64,000 bases of DNA from JAEUIG01 sp046349775. Lineage in GTDB: Bacteria; Planctomycetota; Planctomycetia; Planctomycetales; Planctomycetaceae. The position numbers and the translations under genes are program-made. Below, one piece after another: positions 34,322 through 44,761 of the stretch. The stretch covers positions 1-64,000 of the forward strand of contig JAXMBS010000012.1 of NCBI GenBank assembly GCA_046349775.1, given 5' to 3'. The notes beneath the pieces are model-generated. The model was not told the origin of the DNA. It did no database searches and saw only the letters and a program-made list of their open reading frames with translations. Position 1 is the stretch's first letter; every line of letters begins with the position of its first letter.

Positions 34322-36817
34322 ATGACCCTGCTGCATCCCGCACTCCTCCTCGGACTCGCGCTGGTTACGGTCCCGGTGATCGTGCACCTCTTGATGCGCC
34401 AGAAGCCGAAGAAGCTCGTATTCCCGGCGCTGCGGCTGCTACAGCAGCGCCGGAAGCAGAATTCGCGCCGAATGCGGCTGCGGCACATCTGGCTGCTCCT
34501 GCTGCGGATGCTGGCGATCGCGCTGCTCGTGTTTGCCATTACCCGCCCCACGCTGCCGGCCGCCAACTTCGGCCTCACTCTCCGCGAATGGATGACGCTG
34601 GCGTTCGTGATCGCCGCCGCCATCGGCATCTATTCGTTCCTGCTGAATCGCTGGAAACGCGCCCTGCCCCAATACGAGTATGCGGCTAAACGTTCCGCAC
34701 TGCGCGGCTGGACGACCGGCGCCACGCTGCTGGCGCTGCTGCTGCTCGTCGGCTGGCCGTACCAGCGGCGCGTCGCGGGTGAAATGACGGCGCCGGCCCC
34801 TGACGCGCGGATCGACGTGCCGGTCGCCGCCGTCTGTCTGTTCGACACCTCGCTCAGCATGGGCTATCAGCAGGCCGGACTCACGCGTCTGGACGTGGCC
34901 CGGCAGATCGCCCGCGAGCATATCGGAGTGTTGCCCGATGGCAGCCGGATCGCCGTCGCCGATGACGCGTCCGACAACCCGGTCGTGTTTCAATCGACGA
35001 TCGGCACAGCCCTCGATCGCATCGACGATCTGGAACTGCACGCGGCCACTCTGCCGCTGAACGATCGCCTGCGCACCGCGCTGCTGGCACAAGCCGAAGA
35101 CCGGCGCCAGCAGTTGTCCGGCCAGTCCGAGGGGGCGGCCGCCGCACAACTCGACCGGTACGTGCGACGGGCCTATGTCTTCACTGACCTCGCCGCCAGC
35201 GCCTGGCGAACGGGCGGTTCCGGCCTCCTGACGCAGGAGTTGGAGAAGCTCGAAAACGTGCAGGTGTTCCTGATCGACGTCGGCGAACTGCAGCCACAAA
35301 ACGTCGCCGTCACCGGCGTCTCGGTTTCACGACAGCGGATCTCAAAAGGGGGCAGCCTGCTCGTCGGCGCTACGATTGAATCAATCGGTCTGCCGCCGGA
35401 GGAGCGGATCGTCGAGTTGCGTATCGCCGACGGTACCCGTCCGATGGGTCTTTCCAAGCGGCCTGTGTCGCTGGAGTCGAAAGCCCCGCAGCACATCGAG
35501 TTCGATTTGATTCCGTCGCTGACGGGTCCGGTCGTGCAGGGTGAAGTGCGGCTGGTGTCCAGCGATCCGCTCGTGGCCGATGATGCGTTTTTTACCGTGG
35601 ACGTCGGTCCCGCTCCGAAGGTCCTCGTTGTTGCGCCGACGAAGGCCCAGGCCCAGTTCTGGATGGATACACTCAATCCAGGGGAGGAGACGCGGTTTGA
35701 GACCCAGTTCCACGTGCCGGGGCGGCTGATCGATTTGCCGCTGGACGATTACGACGTGATTTGTCTCATCAATGTCCCTGCACCGAGCGACGATCAATGG
35801 CGCCGCCTCGGACGCTTCGTGGATGGCGGCGGCGGACTGGCGGTATTCCTAGGCGCCATCGACGACGAGTTGTCCGCGTTCTACTCCCGCCCGTCGGCGC
35901 TGTCGTTTCTGCCGGGCGAGCCGCTCGTCTACAAGCCGAAAGGCAATTGGCGGATGAAGCTCGATGCCCTTGACCATCCGCTGTTGCGCAAGGTCCGCGA
36001 GTATGCCGATCACGGTGCCAGAGGCGTCCTTGAGAACGAGTTCGAAATCTTCCGGTTCTGGAAGGTCCAGCCGACGGCCGATGCCTCCGTGCTCGCTACG
36101 TACACCGACGACGATCGCTCGCCGGCCCTGCTGACCCGCAACCACGGCAAGGGCCGTGTTGTGATGTTCACGACGGCGGTTGATGCCAAGCACTACACCA
36201 GCGAGTGGAACAATCTCACCAGCCTCGTGAGCTCCTGGGTCTGGATCGCCCTCGCGCATCCGCTGGTCGAGGATTTAGCGCGGATCAGCGATGTGACCTA
36301 CACCGTCGAGGCCGGAGAAGCCGTCACAATTCCGCTGCCTGATGCCGAACCGGTCCTCCTGCGCCGTCCCAACCTCACCCAGACGCAGCGGACGCCCAAG
36401 CCCGGAAGCACAAACCTCATCATCGATGATGCCGAAGTTGTCGGCCACTACGGGCTCGCCCGGTCTGGCAACACTCCGCCGCTGGCCGGTTTCAGCGTCA
36501 ATCCGCCTGCGGGGGAGAGCAATTTCACCCGACTCGAGACGCCGCAGCTCGACGAGCTGCTTGGCGCGGGGCATTACCAGGTCGCGCGCGACATCAACGA
36601 ACTGCAGCAGAACGTCAATCTTGCTGCTCTCGGCAAAGAAGTGTTCCCGGTCTTGATGGTCCTCGTCCTGGTCGCCTTCTGTGGTGAGCATCTTGTGGCG
36701 AATCGGTTTTACGAGTCTGAAGAGAGGATTCAGGATTCGGGATTCGGGACTCAGGGAAGAACTGGCGTTGAGAGTCAGCACCGGGTAGGCGCGGAAAAAG
36801 CCGAAGCAACGGTTTAA
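34322..36817 (+). CDS. BatA-type VWA membrane protein 2
   Basis: 831 residues, intact. N-terminal BatA region MTLLHPALLLGLALVTVPVI and VHLLMRQKPKKLVFPALRLL, then a second pair of helices (about 60-75, 80-100, 130-142). The VWA domain starts VAAVCLFDTSLSMGY (MIDAS DTSLS) near 175. An amidotransferase-like region around 480-560 has DYDVICLINVPAPS and FVDGGGGLAVFLGAID. A C-terminal helix VFPVLMVLVLVAF lies at about 775-790. The last ~30 residues (EERIQDSGFGTQGRT and on) are encoded by a heptad element, so the natural end may have been shorter. Second gene of the operon; function inferred as envelope complex assembly with a MoxR ATPase located elsewhere. Confidence 0.92.
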   Translation: MTLLHPALLLGLALVTVPVIVHLLMRQKPKKLVFPALRLLQQRRKQNSRRMRLRHIWLLLLRMLAIALLVFAITRPTLPAANFGLTLREWMTLAFVIAAAIGIYSFLLNRWKRALPQYEYAAKRSALRGWTTGATLLALLLLVGWPYQRRVAGEMTAPAPDARIDVPVAAVCLFDTSLSMGYQQAGLTRLDVARQIAREHIGVLPDGSRIAVADDASDNPVVFQSTIGTALDRIDDLELHAATLPLNDRLRTALLAQAEDRRQQLSGQSEGAAAAQLDRYVRRAYVFTDLAASAWRTGGSGLLTQELEKLENVQVFLIDVGELQPQNVAVTGVSVSRQRISKGGSLLVGATIESIGLPPEERIVELRIADGTRPMGLSKRPVSLESKAPQHIEFDLIPSLTGPVVQGEVRLVSSDPLVADDAFFTVDVGPAPKVLVVAPTKAQAQFWMDTLNPGEETRFETQFHVPGRLIDLPLDDYDVICLINVPAPSDDQWRRLGRFVDGGGGLAVFLGAIDDELSAFYSRPSALSFLPGEPLVYKPKGNWRMKLDALDHPLLRKVREYADHGARGVLENEFEIFRFWKVQPTADASVLATYTDDDRSPALLTRNHGKGRVVMFTTAVDAKHYTSEWNNLTSLVSSWVWIALAHPLVEDLARISDVTYTVEAGEAVTIPLPDAEPVLLRRPNLTQTQRTPKPGSTNLIIDDAEVVGHYGLARSGNTPPLAGFSVNPPAGESNFTRLETPQLDELLGAGHYQVARDINELQQNVNLAALGKEVFPVLMVLVLVAFCGEHLVANRFYESEERIQDSGFGTQGRTGVESQHRVGAEKAEATV

Positions 36818-36880
36818 GAACGGAAGATCCATCCAGGATTTCTGAATCCTGAATCCTGAATCCTGAATCCTGAATCCTCC
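36724..36880. repeat. Heptad word element 7 between two VWA genes
   Basis: Left arm: four 7-base words of the GGATTCA/GGATTCG/GGACTCA type (36726-36753). Right arm: five perfect copies of TGAATCC (36843-36877), the complement of the left words. The centre is about 90 bases. The left arm codes the C-terminus of the upstream protein; the right arm ends eight bases before the GTG start of the next gene. Confidence 0.9.
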
Positions 36881-36887
36881 CCCTGCT

Positions 36888-39179
36888 GTGACGACGCCGC
36901 AACTCATCGCCGATCCTGTCTGGCCCTGGCCGGTGACGATCGCGGCATCGCTGCTCGTCATTGGTCTGGTGCTGCTCACGTATCCGCCGCGCGTCCGGCA
37001 TTTCCCTCCGTTCTGGCGGCGCCTGCTGCTCGGGCTGCGCCTCACCGCCGCGCTGGTCCTGATCTGGATGCTGCTGCGTCCCGCCGTACAGTTCGTGACG
37101 ATCGACTCGCAATCGGCGCAGCTCGTCATATTGACCGACGTCAGCCGCAGCATGACCACGCCCGACGGCCCGGGCGCGATTACCCGCCGTGCCGCCGTCC
37201 TGAAAACGCTCGCGGACGTCCAGCCCCAACTGGCGAAGCTGGCCGAACAGCTCGAACTCCGGTTCATCGAATTCGATGACAGCCTCCATCCGGTCGATCA
37301 GCCGACGGCGGACGCCCCGGGGAATATGACATCGATCGGCAAGGCGCTGGACGACCTCCGCCGCGAGGACAGCGGCAAGCGGATCATCGGCGCCGTCCTG
37401 ATGAGCGACGGCGCGCAGCGCGCCACGGGGGATGCCGACGTCGATCCGCGTGCCGCGGCCCGGCGGATCGCCGAACAGCGCGGCATCCACGTGCACACGG
37501 TCGTGTACGGATCGGCCGAACTGGCAACTGCAGGCGTTGACCTTGCAATTGAAGACGTCCTCGTCGCGCCGGACACCTTCGAGCGCAAATCGACCCCCGT
37601 CCAGTTGCAACTCGTCGTCCGCGGGGCGCCGGGTCGCAAACTCCGCGTCCGGCTCCTGCTCGAGGACCGCACCGGCAAGCAAACGGGCGAGTCCGGCAAG
37701 CTCGTCGAGTTGCCGATGACGTCCGAAGCCCGGACCGTCGCCGAGGTCGAGACCTCCGCTGCGTCGGCGGTGATCCCTGTCGCGCTGTCGTTCGTTGCCG
37801 AGCGTGCCGGCGAATACAAATTGGCCGTCGAAGCGGTCCCGCTCGACGGCGAGCTCAAAGTCAACAACAACCGCGTCGAGACGCTGGTCACCGTCCGCAA
37901 AGGGGGGCTCCGCGTTGCTTACTTCGACATCGTCCGCCCCGAGGCCAAGTTCCTGTGGCGATTGAACCAGACTTCGCAGATCCAGCTCGACTGGGTCCAG
38001 GTCCGTTCGGGTGAACGGCGCACCGACACGCGAATCAATCCCGAATTGTTCACTCCCGGCCGCTATGACGCCTACATCATCGGCGATGTTCCCGCGTCGG
38101 TGTTTTTTCAGGGTGGCGTGGATCTGCTTCCCAAGCTGGCCGACCGCGTCCGCGAGGGGGCCGGCCTCGCCATGATTGGCGGGCTCTCCAACTTCGAGTC
38201 TGGCGGTTACGGCACATCCGCCAAGATGCGCGAGTTGCTCCCGGTCGCCCTCCAGGGGCTGCCGGAATTGCCCCCCGGCAATGTGGATCCGGCGCGGCAC
38301 TTCGACCGCTCGTTGCAAATGCTCCCCGCACCGGCCGGACTGCGCCACTATCTCATGCAGATCGCCCCGCGCGACAACGAACGCGCCTGGGCCGCTCTGC
38401 CCCCGCTGGGCGGCGCGACCAAGCTGGAAGAGAAGAGCAATACGATCATGGTTCTGGCGCAGACGCCGGACTCGATTCCTCTGATGTTCGGGGCCGACAA
38501 CGGTCGCTCGCGCGTCCTCGCGTTCGCCGGCGACGATACCTTCCGCTGGTACATTCACGGCTTTCGGGAAGTGCACCAGCGGTTCTGGCAGCAGGTGATC
38601 CTGTGGTTGACCCATAAAGAGTTCGACACGGACGCTCCCGTCTGGCTGCGGATCGATCCCCGCAATTTCGCGCCGGGTGCGACGGCGCCGCTGCTGTTCG
38701 GCGCACGCGACGGGCAGAAGCAGCCCATTCCCGATGCAGACTTCAAAGTCGAAGTGCTCCGACCGGACGGCGAACGGAAAAGCGTGACGGTCGTGCACGG
38801 TGGCCCGGAGGCACTGGCCGAGTTCACCGACACGCAGAAGCCCGGCGACTACTGGGTGACGGTCTCTGCGACGCACAAGGGGGCGAACGTCGGCCTGCCG
38901 GCGATGGGCCGGTTCATTGTCGATGAGCGCGACCTCGAACTCGACAACCCCGCCGCCGACCCGGACCTGATGGCCGAGATCGCCGACATCACCGGCGCGT
39001 CCACGGTGCCGGCCGAACAATTGGGCTCGTTCCTGGAGGAGATGCTGAAGGCCGGGATCGCGTCAGAGATCACGCGGCAGTCGCAGATCAACCTGTGGGA
39101 TAATTGGCCGGCGCTGGTGTTCTTTGTTCTGTTGATGACGACCGAATGGGTTCTGCGCAAACGCCGCGGGCTGGTGTGA
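36888..39179 (+). CDS. VWA/glutamine-amidotransferase-like membrane protein
   Basis: 763 residues from the GTG at 36888, intact. Two N-terminal helices (about 15-30 and 46-63) are followed directly by a VWA domain with LVILTDVSRSMTTP (MIDAS DVSRS) and IIGAVLMSDGAQRATGD. The middle has Ig-like strands (VQLQLVVRGAPGRKLRV), then an amidotransferase-like fold with RYDAYIIGDVPASVFF and GAGLAMIGGLSNFESGGYG, which lacks a clear catalytic Cys. A C-terminal helix WPALVFFVLLMTTEW ends in KRRGLV. This is the third Bat-like gene; in planctomycetes it normally lies next to the two BatA-type genes and the giant membrane protein, and the set is thought to form one membrane complex. Confidence 0.92.
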   Translation: MTTPQLIADPVWPWPVTIAASLLVIGLVLLTYPPRVRHFPPFWRRLLLGLRLTAALVLIWMLLRPAVQFVTIDSQSAQLVILTDVSRSMTTPDGPGAITRRAAVLKTLADVQPQLAKLAEQLELRFIEFDDSLHPVDQPTADAPGNMTSIGKALDDLRREDSGKRIIGAVLMSDGAQRATGDADVDPRAAARRIAEQRGIHVHTVVYGSAELATAGVDLAIEDVLVAPDTFERKSTPVQLQLVVRGAPGRKLRVRLLLEDRTGKQTGESGKLVELPMTSEARTVAEVETSAASAVIPVALSFVAERAGEYKLAVEAVPLDGELKVNNNRVETLVTVRKGGLRVAYFDIVRPEAKFLWRLNQTSQIQLDWVQVRSGERRTDTRINPELFTPGRYDAYIIGDVPASVFFQGGVDLLPKLADRVREGAGLAMIGGLSNFESGGYGTSAKMRELLPVALQGLPELPPGNVDPARHFDRSLQMLPAPAGLRHYLMQIAPRDNERAWAALPPLGGATKLEEKSNTIMVLAQTPDSIPLMFGADNGRSRVLAFAGDDTFRWYIHGFREVHQRFWQQVILWLTHKEFDTDAPVWLRIDPRNFAPGATAPLLFGARDGQKQPIPDADFKVEVLRPDGERKSVTVVHGGPEALAEFTDTQKPGDYWVTVSATHKGANVGLPAMGRFIVDERDLELDNPAADPDLMAEIADITGASTVPAEQLGSFLEEMLKAGIASEITRQSQINLWDNWPALVFFVLLMTTEWVLRKRRGLV

Positions 39180-39194
39180 CGTAAGAGGTCGCGG

Positions 39195-39221
39195 GGGGCG
39201 AGGGCGGAGGGTCAAGGGGGA
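39195..39221. repeat. Single-arm heptad-like element 8
   Basis: G-rich words ending GAGGGTCAAGGGGG just after the third VWA gene, of the same GGTCAAG type as at alaS and chrA. No complementary arm nearby. Confidence 0.45.
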
Positions 39222-39232
39222 AAATGCGCCGC

Positions 39233-39426
39233 GTGGCACGTCCCTTCGCGCAAGTTGAAATTGACACCGCCATCCACACGCGTACCCCGAACGTTCTCCA
39301 GATCGCGAAGGGCGTGGCGAAGTCATGATCTCCGCGGGGTGGCACGTCCCTTCGCGCGAGCTGTTACGGACATTGCTTCGGCAAGAAAGTATCGAAGGTT
39401 CACCAAACCGCGAAGGGCGTGGCGAA
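39233..39426. repeat. Two REP-like hairpins downstream of the RAYT gene
   Basis: Unit 1: GTGGCACGTCCCTTCGCGC at 39233-39251 with CGCGAAGGGCGTGGCG at 39304-39319. Unit 2: the same left arm at 39339-39357 and right arm at 39409-39424. The arms pair through the CGCCCTTCGCG core. This is the arrangement expected for REP sequences mobilised by a RAYT. Confidence 0.8.
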
Positions 39427-39433
39427 CGGACAA

Positions 39434-40024
39434 TCACGCATGAAACATCGGCAGCGTTCGATCCATCTCGATCGGGACATCTGTGTATCCCAGATACCAT
39501 TGCGCGCTCGACCAAACCCAGTTCTCGGGACGGTCGACCAATCCGCGTCGGACAGGATTGGCATGAATGTAGTCGATCATCGATTGCAGCGTCGCGAGTT
39601 GTTCGACGCTGCGATCGTAGCCACCTCCGGGCTGCCAAAACCGGCGACGAATGATTGTTCCTTCGGCGACTGTGATTCTCGGCAGCCATTCTGGCGCTGA
39701 CTTCTCCAGCCAGTGAATGGCGCGTGAGGCGACGGCTTGTTTGACCGATCCCGCAAACCGACCGATCTCCGTACCCGTTCGCCTCGGCGCAACCAGCAAG
39801 TGCACGTGTTCCGGCATGAGCACGTAAGCCCAGACGTCCACATGCCACTTCCTTCTGGCCTTCTGCAAGGACTCAACGAACCATTTCCGGGTACGGTCGC
39901 GATTGAGGAACTGGTATCGCCGAAAGCACGAGAACGTCAGTTCGTGAGGGCCGCGCTCGTCGTCGGAACGGCGACGGCATTTGCGAACCATTGCGCGGCC
40001 GGTCGTTGGGTCGATCGTGTACAT
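39434..40024 (-). CDS. REP-associated tyrosine transposase (RAYT)
   Basis: 196 residues. HELTFSCFRRYQFLNRDRTR, then WAYVLMPEHVHLLVAPRR (HVH, the HUH motif) and a C-terminal DYIHANPVRRGLVDRPENWV followed by WSSAQWY, the RAYT signature with the catalytic Tyr in DYIHANP. RAYTs are single-domain Y1 enzymes that act on REP hairpins in single-stranded DNA. The frame is intact and the key residues are present. It is inserted against the direction of the Bat-like operon, between its third and fourth genes. Confidence 0.92.
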   Translation of the reverse strand: MYTIDPTTGRAMVRKCRRRSDDERGPHELTFSCFRRYQFLNRDRTRKWFVESLQKARRKWHVDVWAYVLMPEHVHLLVAPRRTGTEIGRFAGSVKQAVASRAIHWLEKSAPEWLPRITVAEGTIIRRRFWQPGGGYDRSVEQLATLQSMIDYIHANPVRRGLVDRPENWVWSSAQWYLGYTDVPIEMDRTLPMFHA

Positions 40025-40053
40025 CGGCTGCTCATATGCTGATTGAAACGCGA

Positions 40054-40147
40054 CGCCACGCCCTTCGCGTCAACTTGCCGTCGACACGCTGCAACTGCAC
40101 GATTACCGTACATTAGTTCATATCTGGTCGGTAATCGGCGAAGGGCG
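40054..40147. repeat. REP-like hairpin upstream of the RAYT gene
   Basis: CGCCACGCCCTTCGCG (40054-40069) and CGGCGAAGGGCG (40136-40147), the third copy of the REP-type arms that flank the RAYT gene. Confidence 0.75.
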
Positions 40148-40330
40148 TACAACGCATCTAAAGAGTGCGCCACCCCTTTGCTTATGCATTCAATTTGAAC
40201 ATTTCTGCCCCCGGCGCGTCGAGTATCATTTACGATGCATCTGGAGCGGGCTGGTGGCATCGGAGCGGGTTCACCGGATCCGCCAGCAAGAGCAGACAGG
40301 GCTTGAATTCCGCCGCGAGGAAGTCCACGC

Positions 40331-43300
40331 ATGTCCGCCGTCGTCGGTGAATCTGCGACCGCCGGGTCGAAGAAGTACGTCAATTTTGACGAATACGTCG
40401 ACTTTCAGGTGGACAAGACCCGGGCCGGCATCCGCAACACCGACTTGCTGTTCGCTGCCGTCACCGTCCTGCTGGCCGTTGTGTCATATCTGCTGGCGTT
40501 TGTCATCGCCGACCAGTGGCTGATTGACGGCGGCTTTTCGTACTGGCCGCGCGTTGGTCTCCTGGCCGGGGTCGCGGGTTTCGTCTGTGTCTGGACCACG
40601 ACGAAGATCGTGCTGCCGTACTGGAAGCGCGTAACCTCGCTGTACGCGGCCCGCGAACTCGAACAGACGCAGCCCCAGCTCAAGAGCAGTCTCCTCACGC
40701 TGGTCGATCTGAAGAACGCCGGACGTCCGGTCGCCGCACATCCTCACCGCGATGGAGAAGCGTGCGGCCCAGGAAGCTCTACAGATCGACGTTGAACAGG
40801 CCGTCGATCGCCGGCCGCTGGATGCGGCTGGCGTACGCACCTTCGGCGTCGTCCTCGCGTTCTGCCTGTACACCGTCCTCAGTCCCAAGCCGGTCGGGCG
40901 TCGATCCTGCGGGCGCTGCTGCCGGTCGCCGACGTCGGCGTTGCCACGCGCACGCGGATCCTCAAGGTCGATCCCGGAGACGCTACGATCCTGGCACGCT
41001 CGCAGCCTCGACGTCGTCGTCGACCTCAGCGGTGAAATCCCTGGCCGAAGCCGCTGCTGCTGTACACGACGCGCGACGGCAGCCTGGTTGATGAGCCGGT
41101 GGTGCTCCGCGACACGGGCGACGGGCTGGAATCGTTCCGCGGCACGCTCAGCGGACCGAATTCAGCGCGGCCTGCTGCAGGATTTCAAGTACCGCGTCAC
41201 GGCCGGAGACGCTGCCAGCGAGACGTATCACGTCAGCGTCCGGCAGGCTCCCTTCGCCACGGTCGAAACCGTCACTTATACGTATCCGACGTACATGGCG
41301 CTCGATCCCACGCAGACGGGCGGTGAGGGGATCGATGCCCGGGGAAGGACACAGGTCACGCCGTGTGCCGTCGCGAATATGCCGGTCGACACGGGCGCAA
41401 CGCCGCGGCTGCACGATTCCGAAAACACTGCAATCCGGGGGATCGAACGCAAGCTCAAGCTCGTCGATGAGACACACATCGAAGGGACGTGGACACTGGA
41501 ATTCAACCGCGACGGGAGCGCCCCGCGGTTCTACAGCATCGATCTGGTCACCTCTGAGGGCCAGCATGATCCGGTCCCGCAGGTCTACAGCCTGAACGTC
41601 CGCCGCGACCTTCCTCCGGAAATCAAGCTGCTGCACCCGTCCGGCGACGTCGAAGTCCCGCGAAACGTCGTGCTGCCGATCTCGTTCATCGCGCGCGATC
41701 CGGATTTCATGCTGCAGTCGGTCCGGATGCACTTCGAGAAGCGCGACACGCCGCTGCCCGGCAAGACGCGCCGCCTGTACGACGCTCCACCGGCCCGCTC
41801 GGAACTGAAGGGACAGAGTGAGATCGACCTCAGTCAGTTCCCGGACCTCAATCCCGGCGACGTCCTGACGTTCTGGCTGGAAGCCATCGACAACATGGCC
41901 CCGCTGGGGCCCAAATCCAGCAACTCGGCCGTCACGTCGAAGATCAATATCACGATCGCGAAGGAAGTCACCAAGGAGGAGGCTGAAAAGCGACAGGAGG
42001 AAGAGGCGGCCAAAGCCCAGGAGAAGCTGGACGAAGCCGAGTCGCAGCAGGCTGCCGCCGGGCAGGATTTGGGTGAACAGCCCGCCGATGCCGATTCCGG
42101 CGACGAATCCGGCCGCAAACCGGACAACGAAGAGTCCGGAACGCAACCACTCAGACGGGCGAAGATCAGCAGGCGAATCCATCCGAGCCGCGGGGACTGC
42201 GCAGAACCGTCCCGAACAGCAACCCGGCGAACCCGGCGATCAGAGTCAGTCCGGCAACAATCCCGGCGAGTCGAATCCTCAGACCCGCTGAGCGGCAGCC
42301 GGGGCAGAAACCGGAGAAGCAGCCCGGCGAATTCCAGAACGGCTCCGGAGACGCACCGACTGACAAGCCACAAAGCGCCCAGGGAGCAAACGGAAATCAG
42401 GCGAGCCAGAACTCGACGCAGTCGTCCAAGCCATCTCAGAGAGGTTCGCCGAATTCGCGGGAAGGGAGCGATTCCAGTCCGCAACAGCAAAGCAGCAAAC
42501 CGCAGCCCGGCCACGAAGCCAGTGACGACGAAGCGCTCGCCAAGTTTGTCGAGCGATACAAGGACGACATTCAGCGTCAGCGCGAGCAGGAGCGGAATTC
42601 CAACCAGGAGAATCACCAGAACGGTGACCCCAACGGTGATCCGAAATCGGGCGGCGACCGGCAATCGGGAAACAAGCCGCAGCAGTCACCGAACGAGTCG
42701 CAGGACCATCAGAACGAATCGGACCGCGAATCCACCGGCAATCCGAACTCTCCGCAGGACGATTCACGCAGCAACACGACGACTGGTCGGAAACGCGCAG
42801 ACCGCAAGCCAAATGAGCCCGGCGACAAGTCGTCCGGCGGCAGCGATGACAAGACAGGTGACCGCGACAACAAGGACGGCAACAAGCCGTCCGACCGTCA
42901 GAACACTGGGCGCAAGCCGAGCAAACAGCCGGAGAAAAACGAAGGCGCTAAGGGGGGATCGAAAGGCGAGCAGCCGCAGAATGATCCGCGGGCGAATCAG
43001 GATCCCCGCCTCGAGCAGCAGGATTCGGGGCAGCGCAGCCCGCAGGAGCAGGGGAAGGCCGATACCGACGAGGCTTAATTCGCAGCGATCCTCAACGCCG
43101 ATGACCGGCGACAGCGCCGCGAATCCGCAAAACGATCCGTCAGAACCGAGCGCCGAAGAGAGTTCGTCGAACGCGAACTCGTCGCCGAGCGACAAGTCGG
43201 ACGGCAACTCGTCGGACCAGAAACCGGCCGGCGAGAATTCCTCCGGCGGCAGCAGCAAGCCGAGCAAACCGGACAAGACGGGGATCAACAATCCGAATCC

Positions 43301-44752
43301 TTCGAGCGAGAACTCTCGGCGTCGGCACCAATGAAAACGAGGGCGCCAAAGCAGGATTCCGCGCAGACCGGCGATCAGCCGGCGGGCGCGGACGATTCCA
43401 ATCCGGGCGAGGGCAAAAAGGACGGCCAGCGGTCCGATCAGCCGTCCCCCGGTGAGAACGGCAGCAGCCAGCAGGCCAGCGACGGACAGCCCGGCGGCGA
43501 TCAGCAGGGTGTCAAGGATCCAAGCTTCAGCGCCAGGCCTGAAGAGCCGCGACGGATAAGTCTGGCCAGTCGCAACCGGGACAGGGCAAGCCCGGCCGGC
43601 CAGAAGCCGGGACAATCACAACCCGGCGGCTCCCAAGCGGCGATTCCGGATCCCAGCCGTCACCAAGCGGCGGGGATTCGTCGAACTCCGGCGACACGTC
43701 GCAGTCGTCTGGCGATCAGAATTCTGGAGACCAGAAGTCGGGTGGTGATTCAAAGTCGGGTGGTGATTCGAAGTCGGGCGGCAAGCCATCCGGTTCCAAG
43801 CCCGAGGGAGGCGAAGGGGGCGACCCGACCGGTTCCGAAGCGGGTGGCGATCAAGGCAAGTCGGGCGACAAGTCCGACGGCAATTCCGGCGGTGGTGACA
43901 AAGCCGACGGCGAGAAGCCCCAGGGAGATCAGGCGGGTGGCGGCGGGAAGTCCGATGCCAACGCCGAGCAGGGGGCCAGCAGAGCGGCGGCGGCGATGCC
44001 AAGTCCGGCGGCAAGGACGGCAAGCAGCCAGGTGATCGCCAGCAGGGGGGCGACCAGAAAGGGGGCGACCAGAAGGGAGGCGGCAAACAAGGTGGCGACA
44101 AGCCGCAAGCCGGCGGCAAGGGCGAGGAGGAGGTAAAGGCGAACAATCCGAAGGTGGCGGCGGCGATTCGGGCGGCGGCGAATCGGGAGACAGCAGCAGC
44201 GGCAGCAGCTCGCAGCCCGGGAACAATCCGTCCAGCGGGCCGACAAAGCAGACACAACCCGGCGGCGGTCGATCCGGATCCGGAGGACGCGGCTCCGAAG
44301 GCGCGAGCGCCCCGGCGGCGGGCAGCGGCGAAGGCGGCCCTGAGGCCGGTCCTGCGGACGCGCCGAATCTCGCAGACAAAAAGCGGGCGACGGAACTGGT
44401 GCTAAAGCGTCTCGAGGATGAGCTCAGCCGCGGTGATCTGTCGCCTGAACTTCTCCGCGACCTCGGCTGGACTGAAGAAAACCTGCACGACTTCATGGAG
44501 CGGCTCGACCGTCGTCTGTCGGACACCGGCGAGGACCAGTCCCCTGAGGCGCAGGCCCGCCGCCGGCAGTTCACCGAAATCCTGCAAGGGATCGACTACT
44601 CGCCGGAGTGCTGCCAGAAGTCGGCCGAGGCCCGCGACCGCCCGGTCGAAGCCGGTTCCGCCGTGGCTCCGCGCCGCACGGCTCCGGCCGAGTTCCGCGA
44701 ACTCGAACGCTCGCTTAACCAGAGGAAATCCCGCGAGACGAAGGCGAAGTAG
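40331..44752 (+). CDS. Giant membrane protein with Ser/Gly/Asn/Gln-rich region (many frameshifts)
   Basis: About 1,470 residues. The ATG at 40331 follows GAGGA nine bases upstream. N-terminus KKYVNFDEYVDFQVDKTRAG, two helices (about 41-63 and 75-97), then YWKRVTSLYAARELEQTQPQ. A third helix lies near FGVVLAFCLYTVLSP. The Ig-like region ends NVRRDLPPEIKLLHPSGDVE, and a Glu/Lys/Gln coiled coil (KEEAEKRQEEEAAKAQEKLD) follows at about 41970. From 42060 to 44330 the protein is low complexity, rich in Gly, Ser, Asn, Gln, Asp, Lys and Pro. A conserved helical end has LVLKRLEDELSRGDLSPELL and WTEENLHDFMERLDRRL. Homologues in planctomycete genomes have been labelled circumsporozoite-like. Frame changes are frequent. 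Last gene of the Bat-like operon. Confidence 0.78.
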
Positions 44753-44761
44753 CGGGACTAC

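Noticed and set aside
36843..36877. Simple microsatellite only
   Set aside because: The complementary GGATTCA words 90 bases away and the same 7-base period elsewhere show it is one arm of a larger element.
36615..39020. An 801-codon minus-strand open frame opposite the third VWA gene
   Set aside because: It is the antisense of an intact VWA gene and shows no domain; codon-position bias of the plus strand explains it.
39233..40147. CRISPR array reading of the repeated GTGGCACGTCCCTTCGCGC units
   Set aside because: Only a few units, irregular spacing, paired as inverted arms, and a RAYT between them. REP is the right class.
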